Below, in pieces: positions 1 through 5,119 of a DNA stretch of 7,280 bases. Source of the stretch: Opitutaceae bacterium (GTDB lineage: Bacteria; Verrucomicrobiota; Verrucomicrobiia; Opitutales; Opitutaceae). Positions within the stretch are counted from its first letter, which is position 1. Each line of letters begins with the position of its first letter. The translations under genes were made by a program, and so were the position numbers. The notes beneath the pieces were generated by a model. It saw only the letters and a program-made list of their open reading frames with translations, had not been told where the DNA came from and ran no database searches. The stretch covers positions 1 through 7,280 of the forward strand of contig JAHFTI010000205.1 in NCBI GenBank assembly GCA_023265535.1, given 5' to 3'.

Positions 1-1
1 C

Positions 2-1093
2 CACATCGACTGGACCTACACCGGCGCCACGGGTCCCGGCGTGGGCGTGTGGATGGTGAATAGCAATCACGAAGGTGATTCCGGCGGCCCCTTCTTCCGT
101 TGCCTCATCAACCAGAATGGTGGCGACCAGGAGATCTACGAGATCGTGAATTACGGGGAGAACCAGACCGAGGCCTTCCGTTTGAACGTGCTCAACGGCC
201 TTTACACGCTGGTCTTCACCAACGGCACACCACCCCCCGCCTACATCGACACCTCCTGGCTGCAGAACACCCCGCTCAACCTGCTCGGTTTCGTGCCGAA
301 TTCGCAGCGCGGCCGGGTCTCGGGCAACGCCACCGGCATCCCTGCCGGCTTCCAGGGCGTGGTAGGGTTCTCCAATGCCCGCGCCCAGTACTGGAGCATC
401 GTGAACAACGGCCGTTTCGTCAGCCCCGCGATGATCCCCGGCACCTACACGCAGACCCTCTACAAGGGTGAGCTCGCCGTCGCCACGAAGAGCGTGACGG
501 TGACCGCGCCCCTCACGCCCCTGGGTGCCTCCACCGTGGTGAGCGACATTGCCTCCACCGAGGCCAACCCGGCCGTGCTCTGGCGCATCGGCCAATGGGA
601 TGGCACTCCGAAGGAGTTTCTCAACATCGACAAGGTGACCTACATGCACCCCTCGGACGTGCGCATGGCGAGCTGGAAGCCGGCGCCCTACATCATCGGG
701 ACCAGCACCCCGGCCGAGCTGCCCGGCTACCAGTGGAAGGACACCACGGTCAGCGGCAACATTGTCATCAAGTTCAACATGACTGCCGAGCAGATCGGCA
801 CGCAGAACCGCACCCTGCGCATCGGCATCACCTGCGCCTTCGCCGGCGGCCGCCACCTGCCGTCGCTCAATGGGAGGTGGACGCCGCGCCTGCCCTCCGC
901 CTCGAGCCAGCCCAGCACGCGCAACCTCACCGTCGGCACCTGGCGCGGCAACAACGCCCTCTACACCTTCACCGTGCCCTACACGGCCTTCGTGGTGGGC
1001 GAGAATGTGCTCACCCTGGGCGTGATCAGCGGCAGCTCCGGCTCCGGCTATCTGAGCCCCGGCGTGTCGCTCGACTGCATCGACCTCTACTGA
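2..1093 (+). CDS. Rhamnogalacturonan lyase, family PL4 (C-terminal part, 5' end outside window)
   Basis: The frame is open from the window edge, so the signal peptide and most of the catalytic domain are missing; 363 residues remain. The enzyme family cleaves the rhamnose-galacturonic acid backbone of pectin (rhamnogalacturonan I) by beta-elimination and is normally secreted. The start of the fragment carries VNSNHEGDSGGPFFR (residues 19-33), which resembles the conserved segment near the end of the PL4 catalytic domain; the His of NHE could be the catalytic His of this family (inference). An FnIII-like domain follows (about residues 100-170, starting RGRVSGNATG). A jelly-roll, carbohydrate-binding-like domain ends the protein, with the family hallmarks IGQWDGTPKEFLN and MHPSDVRM (about residues 196-222) and the closing DCIDLY. 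The GDSGGP string mimics a trypsin active site, but the rest of the protein fits PL4. No terminator is visible before the next gene, 47 bp downstream. The family call is confident; substrate is inferred from family. Confidence 0.85.
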   Translation, partial: HIDWTYTGATGPGVGVWMVNSNHEGDSGGPFFRCLINQNGGDQEIYEIVNYGENQTEAFRLNVLNGLYTLVFTNGTPPPAYIDTSWLQNTPLNLLGFVPNSQRGRVSGNATGIPAGFQGVVGFSNARAQYWSIVNNGRFVSPAMIPGTYTQTLYKGELAVATKSVTVTAPLTPLGASTVVSDIASTEANPAVLWRIGQWDGTPKEFLNIDKVTYMHPSDVRMASWKPAPYIIGTSTPAELPGYQWKDTTVSGNIVIKFNMTAEQIGTQNRTLRIGITCAFAGGRHLPSLNGRWTPRLPSASSQPSTRNLTVGTWRGNNALYTFTVPYTAFVVGENVLTLGVISGSSGSGYLSPGVSLDCIDLY

Positions 1094-1140
1094 ACCGGCC
1101 CCGGCGCCGCACCCTGTATCCAATCCTTAAATACACACAC

Positions 1141-1758
1141 ATGAAGATCACCAGCATGCTCAGGACCCTCGTCGCGGGCGGCGCGTTCGCGCTCGCGTCC
1201 CTTCTCTCCGCCCAGGAGATCACCTTCGACGACCTTCCCGGTTCGCTCGATGTGGTCCCCGCCGGCTATGCCGGCCTCCAGTGGGACAATGTCTACTTCG
1301 CCAACGTGCCGTCCCTCGCGCTCGGACCCACCGGCTATTCCGCCGGCACGGTTTCGGGCACCCAGGTGGCCCTCAACGGATTCGAGGCTCCCGCCTCGTT
1401 CTTCTCGACGAGCTTCAAGTTCAACCTGGATCACCTGTACCTGACGGGTGCCTGGAATGACGGCCAGCAGGTGCAGCTCGACGGCTACCTGAACGGATCG
1501 CTGCTCTACTCGCTCAGCCTGGTGGTGAATTCGACCAGCCCGAGCCTGGTGCAGCCCGGTTTCCTCGGGATCGACACGGTGGTCATCGCCACCTACGGCG
1601 GCGTGCCTAACCCGGACTACTACTCCGGTGGCGGCGCCTACCTGGCCATTGACAACGTGCAGGTCACTCCCGTGCCGGAGCCCTCCACCTACGGCCTGAT
1701 CGGGGCGGTGTCCCTGGCGGGCGTGGGCCTCTGGCGTCGCCGTACGCGCAGGTCCTGA
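1141..1758 (+). CDS. Secreted PEP-CTERM sorting-domain protein
   Basis: This is a complete 205-residue protein. Residues 1-24 form a signal peptide (MKITSMLRTL, hydrophobic core, cleavage probably after LLSA). The mature part begins QEITFDDLP and is rich in Gly, Ser, Tyr and short alternating hydrophobic stretches, as expected of a single beta-sandwich domain (about residues 27-175). The C-terminus is a textbook PEP-CTERM signal: VPEPSTYG (178-185), a hydrophobic segment (186-198), then the basic tail RRRTRRS. In this system an exosortase in the inner membrane recognises the motif, removes the tail and passes the protein to the surface or matrix; no exosortase gene lies in the window. The start is the first ATG of the reading frame that yields a signal peptide. 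The leader is AT-rich (AAATACACACAC) with no Shine-Dalgarno. The gene follows the PL4 lyase by 47 bp on the same strand and ends at a strong terminator. The molecular role of the beta-domain is unknown. Confidence 0.88.
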   Translation: MKITSMLRTLVAGGAFALASLLSAQEITFDDLPGSLDVVPAGYAGLQWDNVYFANVPSLALGPTGYSAGTVSGTQVALNGFEAPASFFSTSFKFNLDHLYLTGAWNDGQQVQLDGYLNGSLLYSLSLVVNSTSPSLVQPGFLGIDTVVIATYGGVPNPDYYSGGGAYLAIDNVQVTPVPEPSTYGLIGAVSLAGVGLWRRRTRRS

Positions 1759-1788
1759 GCCACGCTTGGGGCCGGATGAGCTGACACA

Positions 1789-1823
1789 GGCCGGCTTCCC
1801 TGAGGGGAGCCGGCCTTTTCTTT
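1789..1823 (+). terminator. Rho-independent terminator after the PEP-CTERM gene
   Basis: A 12-bp stem (GGCCGGCTTCCC at 1789-1800 with GGGGAGCCGGCC at 1804-1815, one G-U pair) closes a 3-nt TGA loop and is followed directly by TTTTCTTT. It lies 31 bp after the PEP-CTERM stop codon, in the expected orientation. No matching T-run exists on the opposite strand, so it does not obviously serve the convergent HIT gene. Confidence 0.9.
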
Positions 1824-1928
1824 CGCAGCGGACTGCGAGCCTCGGGCCTCAGGTTCCAAGCCACCTGGTCTGCTGCCTGTGGGCAAGGTCGTCCTCCGGG
1901 GCCTCCGGAGTTACCCATGCGCTCTGTC

Positions 1929-2270
1929 CTAGCCCGGGGGCCAGTTGAGCTGGCGGCGTCCGAGCAGGTGCACGTGCAGGTGCGGCACGCTTTCGCAGGC
2001 GTCGGGACCGTTGTTGATCACCAGCCGGAAGCCGTTGGCGAGCTGGAGCTTTTTGGCGACGACCTGGGCCGTCAGCAGGAGGTGTCCCAGCACGGCCTCG
2101 TCGCCGGGTGCCGCCTCGGACACGCGCGCGATGACGCGTTTCGGGATGATCAGCACGTGCACGGGGGCCTGTGGCTGGATGTCATGGATGACGATGCACT
2201 GCTCGTCCTCATGCTCGATTTTCGCCGGAATCTCGCGGGCGATGATGCGTTCGAAGAGAGTCTTGGCCAT
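1929..2270 (-). CDS. HIT-family (histidine triad) nucleotide-binding protein, Hint-like
   Basis: This complete 113-residue cytoplasmic protein has the usual size for Hint-type proteins. It starts MAKTLFERIIAREIPAKI, the standard opening of the family, continues with the core VHVLIIPKRVI (37-47), and carries the histidine triad ESVPHLHVHLLGRR (93-106), with His97, His99 and His101 in the H-x-H-x-H pattern; the middle or last His region forms the nucleotidyl intermediate. The end LNWPPG is also typical. Members hydrolyse nucleoside phosphoramidates such as AMP-lysine or related adenylates; the physiological substrate in bacteria is uncertain. The ATG start gives the canonical N-terminus; no Shine-Dalgarno is seen. 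It converges on the PEP-CTERM gene. Its 5' side faces the transposase cassette, which begins 62 bp upstream; the gene may once have been the last member of the minus-strand cluster now ending at 3445. Confidence 0.92.
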   Translation of the reverse strand: MAKTLFERIIAREIPAKIEHEDEQCIVIHDIQPQAPVHVLIIPKRVIARVSEAAPGDEAVLGHLLLTAQVVAKKLQLANGFRLVINNGPDACESVPHLHVHLLGRRQLNWPPG

Positions 2271-2303
2271 GGGAGGGTTGCGTATGAGCGTGTCAGCGCG
2301 GTG

Positions 2304-2313
2304 GAAGGGGTCA
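2304..2313 (+). repeat. Possible partial extra copy of the cassette repeat (GAAGGGGTCA)
   Basis: The ten bases GAAGGGGTCA occur here and again at 2331-2340, where they form the outer edge of the left inverted repeat. The two copies are directly repeated, 27 bp apart start to start. The first copy continues AAGTAAG rather than CGCTTTACC, so only the outer part matches. It could be a remnant of another repeat end or chance; ten bases is weak evidence. Confidence 0.3.
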
Positions 2314-2331
2314 AGTAAGCCGTCCTTTGGG

Positions 2332-2356
2332 AAGGGGTCACGCTTTACCTTTTACC
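2332..2356 (+). repeat. Left 25-bp inverted repeat of the transposase cassette
   Basis: The sequence begins AAGGGGTCACGC and ends TTTACCTTTTACC. It is identical, base for base over 25 positions, to the reverse complement of 3420-3444; the match stops at both flanking bases. The TTTACC/TTTTACC part is itself a near tandem repeat. AAGG at 2332-2335 can pair with CCTT at 2348-2351, so each copy can fold weakly on its own. Confidence 0.92.
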
Positions 2357-2387
2357 CGTTTGGGTTGAAAGGGGGCATGCTTGGCCA

Positions 2388-2417
2388 TTTACCTGAGAAG
2401 TGGTCGTTAAATATATT
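2388..2417 (+). promoter_or_regulatory. Possible promoter for the transposase gene
   Basis: The AT-rich stretch between the left repeat and the gene contains TTTACC (2388-2393) and TATATT (2412-2417) separated by 18 bp, a plausible -35/-10 pair 46 bp upstream of the start codon. It is the only strongly AT-rich run in the neighbourhood. The -35 match is mediocre (four of six), so this is a suggestion. Confidence 0.3.
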
Positions 2418-2463
2418 TTACTCTTTTGTTGACGAAGCAGTCCTGTCCGGATGAGCCTGCAGC

Positions 2464-3438
2464 ATGGCCAGAAAGCCGAGGATGGAGTACCCGGGAGCGC
2501 ACTACCACGTGGTAAACCGTGGCAACTTTCGGCATTGGATTTTCCAGGAGGATCAGGCGAAGGCAGCGTTTGAGGCCTGCCTGTTTGAGGCCTGCGAGAA
2601 GCATCACTGGCTGCTCCACGCCTTTGTGATCATGGGGAACCATTTCCACCTCGCCGTGGAAACCCCTGAGGGGAACCTGAGCCGGGGGATGCAGTGGCTG
2701 CAGGCCACCTTTGCAAACCGCTTCAACCGCATGCGGCAGCAGTGCGGGCATCTGTTCCAGGGGCGCTTTCGTGGTCCCGTGCTTGAGCGCGGAGCCGGCC
2801 TTGGCCAGGTTTGCCAATATATCCATATGAATCCGGTGCGTGCCGGAATGGTGCAGGTGTCTGGCCTGAAGGATTTCCGCTATTCGTCCTATTGGTACCT
2901 GTGGAACCCGAAAGTCAGGAGACCTTTTATGTGCCTGCAGACCTGCCTGGACGCGGCAGGAGGTCTCTCGGACAGTCCCGAGGGGGTGCGCGCGTATGAA
3001 TCCTACCTTGAGTGGCAGGCGGCGGAAGGGCCCGCAGGGAAGACGAAAGCGTATGTTTGCCTGAGCAAGGGCTGGGCGTTGGGTAGCCAGGGGTTCAAGC
3101 GGGAGCTGCTGGCGGAGTGCACTGAGGAGCAAACATTGAAGCTCTGGGATGAGGCGGGAGAAGCGGAGGCGGGGCGCCTCAAGTGGGAGGACCAACTGAA
3201 GGCCTTGAGGCCTTTGGTGGAAGATGCGTCGGACACAAGGAAGTCCGCCCCATGGAAGGTGGCGCTGGCCTGTGTGATGAAGGAGCGCAGCAGCGCAAGC
3301 AACCCGTGGCTTGCAGAGCAACTCGAGATGGGCTCGGTAATTTACGTGAGCAAACACATCGGCGTGGCGCGAGCGGACATCGGACACCCCGCGCACGCGC
3401 TGATCGAGAACCTTAAAAAGGTAAAAGGTAAAGCGTGA
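2464..3438 (+). CDS. RAYT-type (REP-associated, Y1 HUH) transposase with long C-terminal extension
   Basis: This intact 324-residue protein has all the Y1-transposase signatures. MARKPRMEYPGAHYHVVNRGN (1-21) is the normal opening and fixes the ATG start. GNHFHLAVETP (58-68) holds the metal-binding HUH motif, His60 and His62. HLFQGRF (96-102) and YIHMNPVRAG (119-128) follow, the latter with Tyr119 as the likely nucleophile that attaches to the 5' end of cut single-stranded DNA. The Y1 domain ends near residue 150. The remaining about 170 residues include a charged helical region and, near the end (about 262-300), a stretch with WLAEQLEMGSVIYVSKHIG that looks like a helix-turn-helix, probably for DNA binding. 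The last residues and the stop codon lie inside the right inverted repeat. It is convergent with the hypothetical gene at 3445-3957, the two stop codons being six bases apart. Catalytic residues are all present, so the enzyme may be active. Confidence 0.92.
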   Translation: MARKPRMEYPGAHYHVVNRGNFRHWIFQEDQAKAAFEACLFEACEKHHWLLHAFVIMGNHFHLAVETPEGNLSRGMQWLQATFANRFNRMRQQCGHLFQGRFRGPVLERGAGLGQVCQYIHMNPVRAGMVQVSGLKDFRYSSYWYLWNPKVRRPFMCLQTCLDAAGGLSDSPEGVRAYESYLEWQAAEGPAGKTKAYVCLSKGWALGSQGFKRELLAECTEEQTLKLWDEAGEAEAGRLKWEDQLKALRPLVEDASDTRKSAPWKVALACVMKERSSASNPWLAEQLEMGSVIYVSKHIGVARADIGHPAHALIENLKKVKGKA

Positions 3439-3444
3439 CCCCTT
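3420..3444 (-). repeat. Right 25-bp inverted repeat of the transposase cassette
   Basis: This is an exact reverse complement of 2332-2356. Bases 3420-3438 are also the final codons and TGA stop of the transposase gene, and base 3445, next to the repeat, is the first base of the convergent gene's stop codon. Local pairing is possible: TAAAAGG (3422-3428) with CCTTTTA (3441-3447), a 7-bp stem with a 12-nt loop, and just upstream ACCTT (3410-3414) with AAGGT (3418-3422). These structures could be transposase recognition sites or weak termination signals. Confidence 0.92.
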
Positions 3445-3957
3445 TTAAAGAAACAGCAGCTGCAGGCTGGCGAAGCTGGGGGTGCGGGCTGCGGCGAGCT
3501 CGCGCACGAAGTCGAGGGTGTCCTCGTACTCGCGCACGCGCTTTGGGGTGGGGCGGCGGTCGGGCGGGAGCAGGGCGGGGCGCAGGTTCGTCACGAGCAG
3601 CGTGGACTCGCGGTAGGGCGAGAGGCGCTTGAGGCCCTCCATCAGCTCGGCGCGCGCGAAGAGGGGCGTGGCGGAATTGGGCGTACGCGCCGCGTCCCAG
3701 TGGAAGAAGCCGTGCGTGGGCAGGTGGGCGAAACAGCCCGAGACGAGCTGCGTGGCGGCGGCCGTGAAGGCCTCGTCGAAGCGCGTGGCGTACTCGGGGT
3801 GCTCGCGCATCTGGCGCTCGAGGTCGCCCAGGCTGAAGGTTATCGCGTCGCGGATCTGGGCCGCGAGGTAGAGGTCGTGGCCGGTGACGTGCGCGAAGAG
3901 GGCGTTGATGAAGTGGAGGCGGCGCAGCTCCTCGCGGTCGGGGAGGGCGGGGCTCAT
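3445..3957 (-). CDS. Hypothetical protein, translationally coupled to nrdR
   Basis: I do not recognise this 170-residue protein. It begins MSPALPDREELRRLHFINALFAH, has no signal peptide or membrane segment, and looks like a soluble, mainly helical protein with many Arg, Glu and Ala residues. Recognisable stretches are GHDLYLAAQIRDAITFSLGDLE (about 26-47), a Cys-containing segment SGCFAHLPTHGFFHWDAART (about 74-93), and a Pro-rich, basic stretch LLPPDRRPTPKRVREYED (about 128-145). The start is set by a 4-bp ATGA overlap with the nrdR stop codon, so it is very likely co-transcribed and translationally coupled with nrdR. High GC at third positions supports real coding in this frame. The stop codon TAA (3445-3447) directly touches the right repeat of the transposase cassette, so the original C-terminus (now ending SLQLLFL) could have been altered by insertion. 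Function is unknown. Confidence 0.78.
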   Translation of the reverse strand: MSPALPDREELRRLHFINALFAHVTGHDLYLAAQIRDAITFSLGDLERQMREHPEYATRFDEAFTAAATQLVSGCFAHLPTHGFFHWDAARTPNSATPLFARAELMEGLKRLSPYRESTLLVTNLRPALLPPDRRPTPKRVREYEDTLDFVRELAAARTPSFASLQLLFL

Positions 3958-4409
3958 TCGCTCTTCTTCATGCCCTTGATCTCGTCCACGAAGCCGGTGA
4001 CGTCGCGGAATTCCTTGTACACGCTCGCAAAGCGCACGTAGGCCACCTGGTCGATCTTGCGCAGGCGCTGCATGACCGCATCGCCGATGGCCTGCGACGG
4101 GATCTCGCTCTCGTAGGTGGCCTCGAGCGCGTCGAGCACATCGTCCACCAGCATGCTGAGCTGCTCGGCGTCGATGGGGCGCTTGTGGCAGGCGTGGCGG
4201 ATGGCGCGGATGAGCTTCTCTCGGTCGAAGTCCTCGCGGCGGCCGTCTCGCTTGATGACGACGATGCCGTCGCGCACGAGCAGCTCGACCGTGGTGAAAC
4301 GGTGGCCGCACTCGGCGCATTCGCGGCGGCGGCGGATGGTGTTACCCTCCTTGCTGATTCGGGAGTCGACGACCTTGTCCTCTATGGAAGTGCACTTGGG
4401 GCAACGCAT
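3954..4409 (-). CDS. nrdR: Transcriptional repressor NrdR
   Basis: NrdR senses ATP/dATP and represses ribonucleotide reductase operons in the cytoplasm. The 151-residue protein has the normal length. Its N-terminal zinc ribbon is MRCPKC ... CAEC, with Cys3, Cys6, Cys31 and Cys34, including the conserved basic stretch TIRRRREC. The ATP-cone domain follows (about 46-136), with VIKRDGRREDFDREKLIRAI (51-70) binding nucleotide and the family signature VAYVRFASVYKEFRDV (122-137) at its end. The ATG start gives the invariant MRCPKC. It lies 18 bp after the pabA/trpG-like gene and overlaps the next gene by 4 bp, so the three probably form one operon. No ribonucleotide reductase gene is in the window, and I could not find a convincing NrdR-box pair nearby. 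Confidence 0.97.
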   Translation of the reverse strand: MRCPKCTSIEDKVVDSRISKEGNTIRRRRECAECGHRFTTVELLVRDGIVVIKRDGRREDFDREKLIRAIRHACHKRPIDAEQLSMLVDDVLDALEATYESEIPSQAIGDAVMQRLRKIDQVAYVRFASVYKEFRDVTGFVDEIKGMKKSE

Positions 4410-4427
4410 GGGTGCTGGGGGGACAGC

Positions 4428-4991
4428 TCAGAGCTTGAGGAAGTTCTCCAGAATCCTCATGCCGCCCTCGGTGGCGATGGATTCCGGATGGAATTGCACG
4501 CCGTAGATGGGAAGCGTCTTGTGCCGCAGGCCCATGATCTCGCCTTCCTCGGTCTCGGCGGTGATCTCCAGGCAGTCCGGGAGCGAGTCGCGTTCGACAA
4601 GGAGAGAGTGGTAACGGGTGGCCTGGAAGCCCTGGGGCATGCCCTCGAAGATGTCCGTGTTCTTGTGCTTGATGGGCGAGGTCTTGCCGTGCATGAGGCG
4701 GCCGGCGCGCACCACCTTGCCCCCGAAGAAATGGCCGATGGACTGGTGCCCCAGGCAGACGCCAAGGATGGGCTTCTTGCCCGCGAAGGCGCGGATCATG
4801 TCGAGCGTGCAGCCCGCCTCGGTGGGGGAGCAGGGCCCCGGGGAGAGCATCACGCGGTCCGGGTTGAGCCAGAGGGCCTGCGCGGCAACGATCTCGTCGT
4901 TGCGGAAGATACGCTGCTCGACTCCGAGTATTCCGAAATACTGGACGAGGTTGTAGGTAAAGGAATCGTAGTTGTCGATTACGAGCAGCAC
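4428..4991 (-). CDS. pabA: Glutamine amidotransferase of aminodeoxychorismate/anthranilate synthase (PabA/TrpG)
   Basis: This class I glutamine amidotransferase hydrolyses glutamine and hands ammonia to a PabB or TrpE partner, feeding folate (p-aminobenzoate) or tryptophan synthesis. From the GTG start at 4991 the product is 187 residues, reading MLLVIDNYDSFTYNLVQYFG, the exact family opening. The oxyanion segment MLSPGPCSP, the nucleophile motif GVCLGHQ with Cys79, and the closing HPES with His168 and Glu170 are all present, and these positions agree with the E. coli PabA catalytic triad. An in-frame ATG at 5033 would add 14 residues (MLDPHVNPPLNPSP), proline-rich and unlike the family, so GTG is preferred; neither start has a Shine-Dalgarno. 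No partner subunit gene lies nearby, so PabA and TrpG cannot be told apart, and one protein may serve both pathways. First gene of the probable minus-strand operon with nrdR. Confidence 0.93.
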   Translation of the reverse strand: MLLVIDNYDSFTYNLVQYFGILGVEQRIFRNDEIVAAQALWLNPDRVMLSPGPCSPTEAGCTLDMIRAFAGKKPILGVCLGHQSIGHFFGGKVVRAGRLMHGKTSPIKHKNTDIFEGMPQGFQATRYHSLLVERDSLPDCLEITAETEEGEIMGLRHKTLPIYGVQFHPESIATEGGMRILENFLKL

Positions 4992-5119
4992 AGGGGAAGG
5001 GTTTAGCGGTGGGTTGACATGGGGGTCAAGCATGCGAGTAGCTGGTACATGACCAGTAGAACGGCACCTTGTGGCGCCGCGACCGTTAACACCCCAGCGC
5101 CCGGGCGGGCAAGACGCAC
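4992..5119. promoter_or_regulatory. Divergent intergenic region between pabA-nrdR operon and tgt
   Basis: These 128 bp separate two oppositely oriented start codons, so promoters for both sides should lie here. No convincing -35/-10 pair is visible for either direction. Short dyads are present: TGGT(ACATG)ACCA at 5043-5055 and GGCACC(TTGT)GGCGCC (one mismatch) near 5065-5080. Their role, if any, is unknown. Confidence 0.35.

Larger units (their letters stand above)
2332..3444 (+). mobile_element. RAYT / IS200-like (Y1 HUH) transposase cassette bounded by perfect inverted repeats
   Basis: A single Y1 transposase gene is enclosed by a perfect 25-bp inverted repeat, giving a 1113-bp unit. The interior is visibly less GC-rich than the flanking genes, particularly in the AT-rich leader 2387-2430 and at third codon positions of the transposase, which suggests acquisition. 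Proteins of this type cut and rejoin single-stranded DNA at structured ends and are often linked to REP-like repeats; classical terminal inverted repeats are not usual for the IS200/IS605 group, so the paired repeats are better read as two REP-like sites in opposite orientation flanking the gene. No target-site duplication is obvious outside the repeats. It is unknown whether the unit moves itself or is a domesticated, fixed transposase gene. Confidence 0.7.

Noticed and set aside
74..94. GDSGGP motif suggesting a trypsin-like serine protease
   Set aside because: The following 330 residues fit the FnIII-like and carbohydrate-binding-like domains of PL4 lyases (IGQWDGTPKEFLN, MHPSDVRM), and a similar SGGPF segment occurs in that family.
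1893..1909. TCCGG-GGCCT-CCGGA hairpin downstream of the HIT gene as its terminator
   Set aside because: The stem is five pairs and no T-run follows on the minus strand.
2407..3396. 329-codon open frame antisense to the transposase
   Set aside because: It mirrors the transposase codons, shows no domain, and its composition is that of an antisense shadow.
3958..4320. N-terminal extension of the hypothetical protein into nrdR (start at 4320)
   Set aside because: The extended part is Arg/His-rich shadow sequence of nrdR in another frame; the ATG at 3957 overlapping the nrdR stop is the natural start.
5022..5030. GGGGTCAAG resembling the outer part of the cassette repeat
   Set aside because: Only nine bases match the sequence at 2307-2315, with no continuation into the repeat core; treated as chance.
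4992..5033. Upstream ATG start for the pabA/trpG gene
   Set aside because: It adds a proline-rich 14-residue leader not seen in the family, while the GTG at 4991 gives the standard N-terminus and catalytic numbering matching E. coli PabA.
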